Assembly: GCA_039720395.1 (NCBI GenBank)
Contig: CM077826.1
Span: 38,592,790-38,656,789 of the forward strand
Origin: Liquidambar formosana
Taxonomy: Eukaryota > Streptophyta > Magnoliopsida > Saxifragales > Altingiaceae
DNA length: 64,000 bases
Reading direction: 5' to 3'
In this document: positions 35,863-46,039 of the stretch, piece by piece
Position numbering within the stretch: the first letter of the stretch is position 1
Layout of the letters: every line of letters starts with the position of its first letter
The notes under the pieces: generated by a model
Told to the model about the DNA's origin: nothing
What the model saw: only the letters and a program-made list of their open reading frames with translations
Database searches by the model: none
Program-made: the position numbers and the translations under genes

Positions 35863-36084
35863 CCAGACCCCTTTTTTCGTATTTCTCATCCCCTTTTCTC
35901 GATTTTATGGTCTTGTTGCTGTCGTGTGAAGCCTTTTGGGGTGATCTCCCTGTATTAAACGGCTTGCTATTTATCCTAGCGCAATGGAAAAAGAAAAATG
36001 GTGAACATAACGACATACAAAAGGGGGAAAAGAAAAAAAATATATAATAAGCCATGTTTGATGTATCACAGGAGTAACAGTCAT

Positions 36085-36203
36085 ATACAGAAAGGGAAGG
36101 AGAAATGAGTACATGTCCAAAATTTACAGAAAGGGAAGGAGAAATGAGTACATGTCCAAAATTTACAGAAAGGGAAGGAGAAATGAGTGCATGTCCAAAA
36201 ATA
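36085..36203. repeat. 39-bp unit repeated three times in the antisense gene 2 3' region
   Basis: Units begin ACAGAAAGGGAAGGAGAAAT and continue gagtacatgtccaaaattt. They lie just past the stop of antisense gene 2, within its likely 3' UTR. Confidence 0.75.
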
Positions 36204-36236
36204 AATAAGTATCCCCAAATATCCGAAACAAATACA

Positions 36237-38246
36237 TCAACGCGGAACATATAATGGGGTCTGGGCAGGAGAGGCTGGCGGGCTGTCGTCACCGTCATCA
36301 CCACCGTCATCACCACCATCACCCCCATCGCCGTCATCGCCGTCGCCGTCATCCTCGTCAGCCCCGAAGCCATCCCAGTCCTCCCCAGCAGGAGCCTGCT
36401 CCGCAATCACTAACCTGCGAGAGAGAGACGTGACCATGACCTTCAGGCTCCCCACCATCCGTAAAAGTGTCGAGGACTCCTCACGGGTGAGCTGCAAGTA
36501 GAAAAGCAAGGGGCAATCGTTAGGACATGCATGCTTTATTTGTATATTTGCGTAAAAACTAACAAATGCAGGAACTTGGAAACTCACCGGCCTAGTACCC
36601 TCAGCCATCGGGTACCCAATGCACCTGTTCAGCCTGGGGATATCCTCCTCTATGGCTAAATCAGGTGTGACATGGAAAGGCACGCTCCACCCCGGCATGA
36701 TGGGGGCCAGCCCAGCGGGCGCATTTGCAGCAGGAGCAGCCTGTGGAAAGAAGTCAAGCACAGTTGGTAAAAAGAAAGCAGAGATGGGAAATTAGCAAGA
36801 CTCAGAAAAGGGTATACATACCGGCGCAACAAAGATGCTGCCCATCAACCGCTCCCGCGCAAAAGAGGCATAATCGATCTCCTCGGCAGATAAGCGATCT
36901 GTATAAGGGATCATGGCCCGCCAGGCAGCCAGGTCACTCGATGTCGCCTCGGCAGGGATGGCGACAAAACGGGGAGGATCTACTGGGACCGGAGGACCAC
37001 CCGCGCCCACATCAGCAATCTGCCATACCACCCTCTCCGCGAGGTAGAAGGAGCGGACCCCTGGGCACTCGAACACCGTGGATAGGGTGGAGAGTGTCAA
37101 GGCAGCAGCATCCCACTCAGTAGGGGCGCGTGCGGGGGTGCCCTCCCAGGGGCGCGGGATGATCTGTGGAAAAGCAGTAATAGGGTGAATACATGAGTAT
37201 AATGCTATCAACCGTACCGTTAAAGTGAGATAGGACTTACCCGGTCAACGGTCAGCTCGTCCAGGAAGCGACGGGAGCTCCAATAGTCGTGCTTGTCGAC
37301 GGGGGAATCCGGATCCGCGCGGAAGTACCGACCTGCCCAAAGCTGCACAAGTAGACATGATAAGAAACCAATATGGAATGACAGGTAAGGAAAATAGAAA
37401 AGAAACAAAAGAGGAGGAAAAGGAAAGGATATATACCGCCCAGACCCGCCAGTGGCTAACCATGGACTGGACAGCCATCCGACTCAGCGAGTCCATAGCC
37501 GAGATCACGTGGCCGTACACCGCCGCTCCCCAGCTGAACTCGCGGGCCCTCTCCAAGTCCCTCAGAGCCAGCAACCAGCCAAAAGGGACTGTCTGGGCGG
37601 CATTCGGGACTAGATAGCCCCCTATCAGAAACAGCAGGTATCCGTGCGCCATCCGGATCCTCTGGGTAGCTGTACCCTGCCCCTGGGTGGACATACGGTC
37701 ATAGATGTCCAAGATAAAGATGGAGGCGCTGTCATACTCGATCCCCAAAAGATCGTGGGAGAGTCTCTCCCTCTCGCTCTCCTCGTGGTCAAAAGGAAGC
37801 GGAAGGCCATCCATACGTAGACCCGTGAGGCGGTAGAAGTCGTAGGGGGTCAGGGTCAGCTCCCGACCAGCAATGTGGAAAGTATGGGTGGTGTCCCACC
37901 ATCTCTCAGCCATGCAGTGGACGAAAGCCCGGTCGCTATCGTCCACCAATCCCGAGATCACTGTCCTGAAACCAGCACCAGTAACCAAGGCCTTCGTCTC
38001 CGCTGTGAGACGAGCCCACCACGCCTTCGCATTCGCCACGCCTCCACGGGTGACGGGCAGCTTCGGCAGCTGTTACACAAGGAGAAACCAGGTAAGCACA
38101 GCACAGGTATGTGTATTTGCAGCAGAATAAAAAGAGAAAAAACTCAAAAATAAGGAAGAAAACACAGTAGGCACGTACGTACATGCCTTAGGCACGTACG
38201 TGCATCAGGCAGGCACGTACGTGTCTTTGACCATTTTTTTTCCCAC

Positions 38247-38284
<38 letters not shown>

Positions 38285-38905
38285 GTGTATAAAGGATAAG
38301 CACGTACGTGCATGCCTTAAGCACGTACGTGCATCAGGCAGGCACGTACGTGCATCAGGCTGTTTGCCTCTTTGGTTCCCAATTACACCCACACGAATCC
38401 TTGAAGTTCCAACCCCCCATGTCCGTTTCGAACCTCGGAGAGGCTCGAATGCGTCCTATTCCACGATTAATTGAAAGGAAATGGGTTAAGTCCAGACAAA
38501 GACACGTGCGCACGCATAAGACGCACGTACACGCACTCGGTACGTACGTACATGCCTTTAGCTGGGTTTTTGTCCAAGTTCTTCTTCCATTTTGGTAACA
38601 TCCCACCAAATCCCCAGATTTTACCCCCTCACATTCGTTTTCGTGGTAACCCAAAGTCAAGGTTTTTTGTTTTGATATTCGGAAATGAAATAAACATTGC
38701 GGAAATGAACACTTACTCGGCCTAACGCGGCAAGATGGGAGGCGTGCTCGGTGGGACGGAGGAGAATGCCACCCTCACTACGTCGGAGGCGGGGCTGGGG
38801 GCGCCACCTCTGGATCGCGGGCCTCCCTAGCTCGTCGGGGTCCCTCGCCGGTGCGGCACCTGATGTGCTCGCCTTCGCCGACGTGCGCTGGCGTTTGGGT
38901 GCCAT
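36237..38905 (-). CDS. antisense gene 2 of the retrotransposon: plant mobile domain protein, 6 exons, intact
   Basis: Exons on the minus strand: 38905-38717, 38069-37437, 37342-37241, 37163-36822, 36740-36588, 36491-36237. Every intron is GT-AG and every junction is phase 0. The joined frame has 557 codons without a stop. Residues 1-63 are basic (MAPKRQRTSAKAS). Residues 75-260 carry the plant mobile domain signature WWDTTHTFHIAGRELTLTPY (120-139) and LTGLRMDGLPLPFD (from 144), as in MAIN/MAIL proteins and their transposon-borne relatives. Later exons give LWAGRYFRADPDSPVDKHDY and RPWEGTPARAPTEWD. The C-terminus is an Asp/Gly run (about 515-540). Host MAIN-type proteins are nuclear and act in silencing and genome stability; a role here in protecting or mobilising the element is inference. 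Confidence 0.82.
38167..38356. promoter_or_regulatory. palindrome clusters in intron 1 of antisense gene 2
   Basis: Two groups of three units (38171-38223 and 38301-38352) flank a run of about 31 A bases (38252-38282). Units are GCACGTACGTGC or one-base variants, joined by catgcctta or atcaggcag. A more degenerate group follows at 38501-38553. The intron is otherwise empty. Confidence 0.65.
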
Positions 38906-39008
38906 GGGTATGCTCGAATGGGATCGGGAAGCAAGAGGTGAGGATGGGAGATGTAAGGTCTCTTGGTCTGTAAGAGTGTACGTGAGGATTATGGGACGTG
39001 GGTGCGAG

Positions 39009-39016
39009 TTTATAGG
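39009..39016 (-). promoter_or_regulatory. TATA box of antisense gene 2
   Basis: CCTATAAA on the minus strand lies 104-111 bp upstream of the ATG at 38905, a normal TATA-to-start distance with a short 5' UTR. The palindrome cluster at 39103-39165 lies about 90-150 bp upstream of it. Confidence 0.55.
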
Positions 39017-39102
39017 CGTTTTCGCGCCTTTTGAACAGCCCCATAACCATGCATTGAAAACGACGCCGTTTGGGGAGTCCCTTTGAATACCCACAAGAAC
39101 CG

Positions 39103-39165
39103 GATGCACGTACGTGCATAGGGCCCGCTCGTACGAGCATGGCCAAGGTACGTGCGATCATGGAC
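39103..39165. promoter_or_regulatory. palindrome cluster upstream of antisense gene 2
   Basis: Units TGCACGTACGTGCA, GCTCGTACGAGC and a degenerate GGTACGTGCGATC are spaced about 22-25 bp, upstream of the gene's TATA box. GCTCGTACGAGC keeps the palindrome although the bases have changed on both sides. Confidence 0.6.
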
Positions 39166-39209
39166 TTCAATTGTCGGTTTATTTGCGGTTCGACTCGGCA
39201 ATCAACCAA

Positions 39210-42200
39210 TCCAAACTCGTTTTTAAAATACCCCTCTAATCGATCTGAATTAGAATTCGAAATTTAATCAACCCGGATTTAATTGGAATTTGAAATTTAA
39301 TCAACCCGGATTTAATTGGAATTCACCCCGCGAATTTCGATTCGAGACTTAATCAATCTGGATTTAATTCGAAATTAAATCAACCCGGATTTAATTGGAA
39401 TTCGAAATTTAATCAACCCGGATTTAATTGGAATTCACCCCGCGAATTTCGATTCGAGACTTAATCAATCTGGATTTAATTCGAAATTAAATCAACCCGG
39501 ATTTAATTGGAATTCGAAATTTAATCAACCCGGATTTAATTGGAATTCACCCCGCGAATTTCGATTCGAGACTTAATCAATCTGGATTTAATTCGAAATT
39601 AAATCAACCCGGATTTAATTGGAATTCGAAATTTAATCAACCCGGATTTAATTGGAATTCGAAATTTAATCAACCCGGATTTAATTGGAATTCACCCCGC
39701 GAATTTCGATTCGAGACTTAATCAATCTGGATTTAATTCGAAATTAAATCAACCCGGATTTAATTGGAATTCGAAATTTAATCAACCCGGATTTAATTGG
39801 AATTCACCCCGCGAATTTCGATTCGAGACTTAATCAATCTGGATTTCATTCGAAATTAAATCAACCCGGATTTAATTGGAATTCGAAATTTAATCAACCC
39901 GGATTTAATTGGAATTCACCCCGCGAATTTCGATTCGAGACTTAATCAATTTGGATTTAATTCGAAATTTAATCAACCCGGATTTAATTGGAATTCGAAA
40001 TTTAATCAACCCGGATTTAATTGGAATTCACCCCGCGAATTTCGATTCGAGACTTAATCAATCTGGATTTAATTCGAAATTAAATCAACTCGGATTTAAT
40101 TGGAATTCGAAATTTAATCAACCCGGATTTAATTGGAATTCGAAATTTAATCAACCCGGATTTAATTGGAATTCACCCCGCGAATTTCGATTCGAGACTT
40201 AATCAATCTGGATTTAATTCGAAATTAAATCAACCCGGATTTAATTGGAATTCGAAATTTAATCAACCCGGATTTAATTGGAATTCACCCCGCGAATTTC
40301 GATTCGAGACTTAATCAATCTGGATTTAATTCGAAATTAAATCAACCCGGATTTAATTGGAATTCGAAATTTAATCAACCCGGATTTAATTGGAATTCGA
40401 AATTTAATCAACCCGGATTTAATTGGAATTCACCCCGCGAATTTCGATTCGAGACTTAATCAATCTGGATTTAATTCGAAATTAAATCAACCCGGATTTA
40501 ATTGGAATTCGAAATTTAATCAACCCGGATTTAATTGGAATTCGAAATTTAATCAACCCGGATTTAATTGGAATTCACCCCGCGAATTTCGATTCGAGAC
40601 TTAATCAATCTGGATTTAATTCGAAATTAAATCAACCCGGATTTAATTGGAATTCGAAATTTAATCAACCCGGATTTAATTGGAATTCGAAATTTAATCA
40701 ACCCGGATTTAATTGGAATTCACCCCGCGAATTTCGATTCGAGACTTAATCAATCTGGATTTAATTCGAAATGAAATCAACCCGGATTTAATTGGAATTC
40801 GAAATTTAATCAACCCGAATTTAATTGGAATTCGAAATTTAATCAACCCGGATTTAATTGGAATTCACCCCGCGAATTTCGATTCGAGACTTAATCAATC
40901 TGGATTTAATTCGAAATTAAATCAACCCGGATTTAATTGGAATTCGAAATTTAATCAACCCGGATTTAATTGGAATTCGAAATTTAATCAACCCGGATTT
41001 AATTGGAATTCACCCCGCGAATTTCGATTCGAGACTTAATCAATCTGGATTTAATTCGAAATGAAATCAACCCGGATTTAATTGGAATTCGAAATTTAAT
41101 CAACCCGGATTTAATTGGAATTCACCCCGCGAATTTCGATTCGAGACTTAATCAATCTGGATTTAATTCGAAATTAAATCAACCCGGATTTAATTGGAAT
41201 TCGAAATTTAATCAACCCGGATTTAATTGGAATTCACCCCGCGAATTTCGATTCGAGACTTAATCAATTTGGATTTAATTCGAAATTAAATCAACCCGGA
41301 TTTAATTGGAATTCGAAATTTAATCAACCCGGATTTAATTGGAATTCGAAATTTAATCAACCCGGATTTAATTGGAATTCACCCCGCGAATTTCAATTCG
41401 AGACTTAATCAATCTGGATTTAATTCGAAATTAAATCAACCCGGATTTAATTGGAATTCGAAATTTAATCAACCCAGATTTAATTGGAATTCGAAATTTA
41501 ATCAACCCGGATTTAATTGGAATTCACCCCGCGAATTTTGATTCGAGACTTAATCAATCTGGATTTAATTCGAAATTAAATCAACCCGGATTTAATTGGA
41601 ATTCGAAATTTAATCAACCCGGATTTAATTGGAATTCACCCCGCGAATTTCGATTCGAGACTTAATCAATCTGGATTTAATTCGAAATTAAATCAACCCG
41701 GATTTAATTGGAATTCGAAATTTAATCAACCCGGATTTAATTGGAATTCGAAATTTAATCAACCCGGATTTAATTGGAATTCACCCCGCGAATTTCGATT
41801 CGAGACTTAATCAATCTGGATTTAATTCGAAATTAAATCAACCCGGATTTAATTGGAATTCGAAATTTAATCAACCCGGATTTAATTGGAATTCACCCCG
41901 CGAATTTCGATTCGAGACTTAATCAATCTGGATTTAATTCGAAATTAAATCAACCCGGATTTAATTGGAATTCGAAATTTAATCAACCCGGATTTAATTG
42001 GAATTCGAAATTTAATCAACCCGGATTTAATTGGAATTCACCCCGCGAATTTCGATTCGAGACTTAATCAATCTGGATTTAATTCGAAATGAAATCAACC
42101 CGGATTTAATTGGAATTCGAAATTTAATCAACCCGGATTTAATTGGAATTCGAAATTTAATCAACCCGGATTTAATTGGAATTCACCCCGCGAATTTCGA

Positions 42201-42440
42201 TTCGAGACTTAATCAATCTGGATTTAATTCGAAATTAAATCAACCCGGATTTAATTGGAATTCGAAATTTAATCAACCCGGATTTAATTGGAATTCACCC
42301 CGCGAATTTCGATTCGAGACTTAATCAATCTGGATTTAATTCGAAATTAAATCAACCCGGATTTAATTGGAATTCGAAATTTAATCAACCCGGATTTAAT
42401 TGGAATTCACCCCGCGAATTTCAATTCGAGACTCAATCAA
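39210..42440. repeat. 3.2-kb higher-order tandem array inside the retrotransposon
   Basis: Three modules share a ggatttaatt end: A (33 bp, ggaattcgaaatttaatcaa...), B (52 bp, ggaattcaccccgcgaattt...) and C (27 bp, cgaaattaaatcaaccc...). They are arranged B-C-A or B-C-A-A, giving 112- or 145-bp higher-order units. I count about 25 B modules plus one decayed B at the right end (about 42447). Units are nearly identical. The array reads open in one frame for up to about 100 codons, but only because the modules lack stops; I see no gene. Tandem arrays in the 3' region of Tat/Ogre elements are a known source of plant satellites. Confidence 0.92.
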
Positions 42441-42730
42441 CCTGGATTTAATTGGAATTTACCCCACGAACTTCAAAATGCTGGATTCCCCAGAGGCCAC
42501 GCATTACCTTCCGATTGCCCCGGAAAGGTATCACCATACACTATGAACTACGGTAGGTCTGATCCTCGTTAAGAGGTACGTAGGAAGTAGGGAACTTCCC
42601 CCCGATCCGACCTTTTTATACATGCATTTGCATCATTTAAGGTTTGCATGAGCCAATTGGTCCAAAATGAGTGTTTCCGGGTCTTTTAATTTTGTTCACT
42701 ACACGAGCAAAATCAAAAGAAGGGGCAAAC
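42441..42730 (+). promoter_or_regulatory. conserved 3' region and polypurine tract
   Basis: The gaactacggtaggtctgatc then gttaagaggtacgtaggaag segment is the conserved pre-PPT block of Tat/Ogre elements. AAAAGAAGGGGCAAAC at about 42715-42730 directly precedes the 3' LTR and would prime plus-strand synthesis. Confidence 0.7.
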
Positions 42731-44041
42731 TGTTAACACCCCATTTTGTACCACTTGGCACCTCAAGCCACTTTCTGAGACCCGATGATGAAGGGCAGTA
42801 GCCAACGGACCATCTCAAGCACGCCCGAAGGACTCGCGGAGACACAGCAGGCCTTTGGCCTTGGTTCGATACCCCATGCACGTACGTGCATGGGATATGC
42901 ACGTACGTGCATATACTATGCACGTACGATCATGCCCTCTCTTTTTGAATTCCATCTCTTCCCCCCGAAATTACTTCTTACCTTATACAGCCCCCACGCT
43001 GATAGCTGCTCAGTGGCGGCTGGGAAACCCTAGAAATCCCCGAATTAAACCCTAATCCCCGCCTATAAATACCCTGCTTTCATTCAAGAGAGGGGATTCG
43101 ATTTTGGCTACCAAACGACCATTCTAAAAAATCCAACATTGGCGGCTGTGTCTACGGGAAGTCCGGAGAGTAGAACTGACGAAGGAACCGCTGCTGCTGC
43201 CCGCCCTGAGGGTAACGGTTCTTAACCCTCAATTTCGTTTTCCTTCAATGATTTGATAATATTATTTAGGATATTGCATGAAATGTACATCTTATGCATC
43301 TTTTCATTTACTGCCTGAATACATGATGCATTTAGACTCAGCATAAATTCATTTCTACATTCATAGATCTAGAATAGGTCCTCTGTCATTTCTTTCGCAT
43401 ACGTCGTATCCCGACATTTAGATCTAGATTGTTTTTTATGTCTTCAAAGCATGTTTAGATGGTTTCTGTATATACCCTGATCATTCGTAGTGTCACACAG
43501 GCATGATAATTGCACAATAGGTTTAGATTTGCATTTTCGCATGGATTTCATTTAGGGTATGCACGTACGTGCCTCTCATATGCACGTACGTGCATGACTT
43601 TATTTTTTTCAGTTTAAATCCTCTTTTCTCCCTTACAGGCAGTACAGGCAGCGTAAGTTCTCCATTGATTTCACCCCCTTTCTCTTATATGTGTGTATAT
43701 TTCTCTTTGAATCCTTTTTATCTCTCATCATTGCATGCTTTTATTTGATTTTGCCTAGTTGTCTGTATAGTGGTCAAGTTTGATTAAACCCTTTTTAATT
43801 AAAGCCAATAAGTGTATGTGAGGCCGGATTTTAGCCGGGCGCAGACGGGTGCCTAACACCTTCCCGTCCGCGTACCTTAGCTCCGAACCTTGATTCTTTG
43901 GGTGATGACGAGTTGGGCCCTTGCTAGGGGTCTATCGGTTCCCGAGGCCAAAATCGGGTGGCGACTCCCTCTCCGCCCTAATCGTCCGCGGTTAGTGGCG
44001 TACTCTCGAGCCGGGCGTGGTGAAAGGACACGGCGCTCACA
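42731..44041 (+). repeat. 3' LTR (1311 bp)
   Basis: Same ends as the 5' LTR. I see three substitutions (near 42916, 43002 and 43837) and one palindrome-bearing 21-bp unit fewer in the downstream cluster (two at 43560-43595 against three). It is followed by TSD CGTAC at 44042-44046. Confidence 0.92.
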
Positions 44042-46039
44042 CGTACTTTCCCAAATATCAACACTTTCAAAAGACTTTGTTCCAATGCCTTTAAGGATCT
44101 CTTTTCAAAATAACAAAATTTACCACCCTTCAAAAGGGTATCCCACGTCAAATTATTCGTATAGAAAATCAACAATACCAAATGGGATTTTAATCAGAAA
44201 CATTGTCAAAATCGGGAACCGTTGGATGCCAACAGGCGATGTGGGGTGCCTTACACCTTCTCCACTCATAACCAAACCCTTTTACCCTTAATCTTTAGTC
44301 TCACAGACCACTAGGAGTCATTCAATTTTCCAGTAGGCCCTCAGATGGACCTATTGATGGTAAAGCCTCAAATGGACCTATTTTGGGATCTCAGATGACC
44401 CCATTTTCTAATTAACCATAGGATGTCCAATCGCATCCTCAAACCCCTAATTGGTGGCGACTCCATAGCCTTGATTATTCTAGATATGCTTTGCATGCCT
44501 AGGCCAGTCAAGGCACCCTTGAAATGAACTCAACACACACCTAGTACAGAACGGAGGACCTCGAGGGTCGTCCCATCTTAGGAAAAATCCATTTTCCTTT
44601 TTTAGGGTAGCGACAATGAGCAACAACTTAAAAAGCTATGCTAAACATGCTATATAAAACTTACATGAAATAAGGATAATAGAAACCCTAATCTCATAAT
44701 TATGCATAATAACATATGAACCAACCCTAAAACATGCTCAAACTATCATGAATATTATTAATATCATGTATATTAACTAACAAAAGCATCAACTCATGAT
44801 AATAATCATAGCAAAAGCATGCAATAAAGCTTTCATGAAAAAGATAAACCTTAATTTCCAGTTTTTAGGGTTAGATGCATTACCTCTTGTAGAACCTCGA
44901 AGATAACTCTTTCTCCTCTTTTGCTAGGGTTATAGAACTCCTCCTTGTCCTTCTCTTTTATACACACAACTTTCTTTCTCATAAAATTTTCTCTCTTTCT
45001 CTTAGTTTCTGGGTCTCAAATGTGTAAGAAGTGCCTCCTTAGGGCTAAACATAGCTAGGTATTTATAAGGATCAGCTCCCCAAAATCAATGGAAAAGATT
45101 GATTTATTAAATAATAATCCAAGAGCTATTAGAGCCTCTATTGGGCTTAAAACACTCAAACCTACCAAAAAATTAGAAGGAAAGACTTGAGGAGGCGAAA
45201 AAATAAGTCAAAAATTGAAGAAAATCGTAAAACCCTAAAAAATGGCGGAGTACCTCAGGTGACCACTCGGGGCTAGGTGGCTAGCCACCTCGGCCTAGGC
45301 AACTAGCTGCCCAACCCTAGGTGGTCAGCCGAGGGCACAGTCAGCAATTGCCATTTTTGCACTTCTTCGCCTTCTAAAAGTATTTTGGGAGTCAAACAAA
45401 GTCCGATTTGATGAAACAAAAGCCAAAATGACCGTGCTTTGGAAAGGAACACATTTTTAATGATTTTAGGGCAAAAATCCTTAACCATGGGTGGATGGTT
45501 AGGTTTTACAAAGATAGTTAACTGCTATGCACCACCATCGCAAAGCTTAGGTTTGCACACAGGATTGCACCAAATGCTTTCCAATTTAAAATTCAACCTT
45601 TTAAAACAACTTTAGGAATGAAATTAAGACTAATTAAAGTCAAATAAGGAAGAATTTAGTGATAATTATGAGCCGATTTGAGTTCGCCAAGATAGGGTTT
45701 TTTAGCCAATTTGAACCATTATGAACCAAATTAATTCTTAGCCATCAATTCATCGAATTGAACCTATGAATACCTCCTATGTACCAATATGAACTCTAAT
45801 TGACAACTTGGAGATCATTTCAAGGTCAAATAGAAAAGATATGGCTTAAAAGACAATAATGCCCTTAAAGTCACAAAATCTCTAATTGACTATTGAAACT
45901 TCCTCCAAATTGAACCAAAATTCATATGCATCATCCTTAATGCCATAAAAGCCTAATGCAATAGTCTGGACTAAAAATGAAACAAAAATCTACATGACAT
46001 GATGACCTCTAGCTATAGTGGCAAAAATGGGGTGTGACA

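Larger units (their letters stand above)
25448..44041 (+). mobile_element. full-length 18.6-kb Ty3/gypsy Tat-type LTR retrotransposon with antisense genes
   Basis: Order on the + strand: 5' LTR (25448-26779), PBS (26781-26798), leader, gag-protease (27878-30115), RT-RNH-aRNH-integrase (about 30430-34215), two genes on the minus strand (35687-34388 and 38905-36237), tandem array (39210-42440), polypurine tract, 3' LTR (42731-44041), TSD CGTAC. The second, archaeal-type RNase H, the tRNA-Arg-like PBS and the repeat-bearing long 3' region are hallmarks of the Tat lineage. No extra ORF precedes gag, unlike Ogre proper. The LTRs differ by three substitutions that I can see plus one 21-bp repeat unit, so insertion was recent. 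It carries several stops and is probably non-autonomous now. Confidence 0.92.
20898..44615 (+). mobile_element. 5.1-kb solo LTR (own sequence 20898-25447 and 44047-44615)
   Basis: It starts TGTAGACACCC (20898) and ends GGGTAGCGACA (44615). The flanks ATGCG (20893-20897) and ATGAG (44616-44620) are a near-perfect 5-bp TSD. A TATAAATAG box lies near 23000. Toward the 3' end it has the gggtgccttacacc and ggtggcgactcc segments typical of Tat/Ogre-like LTRs. No internal coding region is attached, so it is a solo LTR. It was later split by the 18.6-kb element at 25448-44041, whose TSD CGTAC lies at both junctions. Very long LTRs are typical of Ogre-like families. Confidence 0.7.
18512..46039 (-). 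mobile_element. minus-strand LTR pair fused head-to-tail, interrupted by the 20898-44615 insertion
   Basis: The family runs TGTCACACCCC...GGGTTCACA on the minus strand; the + ends are TGTGAACCC at 18512 and GGGGTGTGACA ending 46039. The sequence before the interruption (to 20897) continues after it (from 44616): acttaaaaagctatgctaaacatgctatataaaactt. Its own length is about 3.8 kb, longer than the 3.1 kb of the relative at 50534-56268. Around 20335 it starts over: tracts at 19390-19790 recur at 20345-20895, and two separate TATA boxes lie near 20210 and 45060. I read it as two LTR copies joined. Flanks (cacga / ttggg) do not match. No gene lies in it. Confidence 0.6.

Noticed and set aside
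35729..36406. Minus-strand 225-codon frame covering the end of antisense gene 2 and the palindrome cluster
   Set aside because: It overlaps the true last exon in another frame, and its C-terminus is translated palindrome repeat (TYVHRPCSYVH-like).
39909..42324. Repeated open frames of about 90-110 codons with a recurring NPDLIGIRNLI-type peptide
   Set aside because: They are translations of the tandem array; the modules simply lack stops in that frame. There is no start context, domain or codon bias.
39210..42440. Regular repeat resembling a CRISPR array
   Set aside because: The units are contiguous modules without unique spacers, in a plant retrotransposon.
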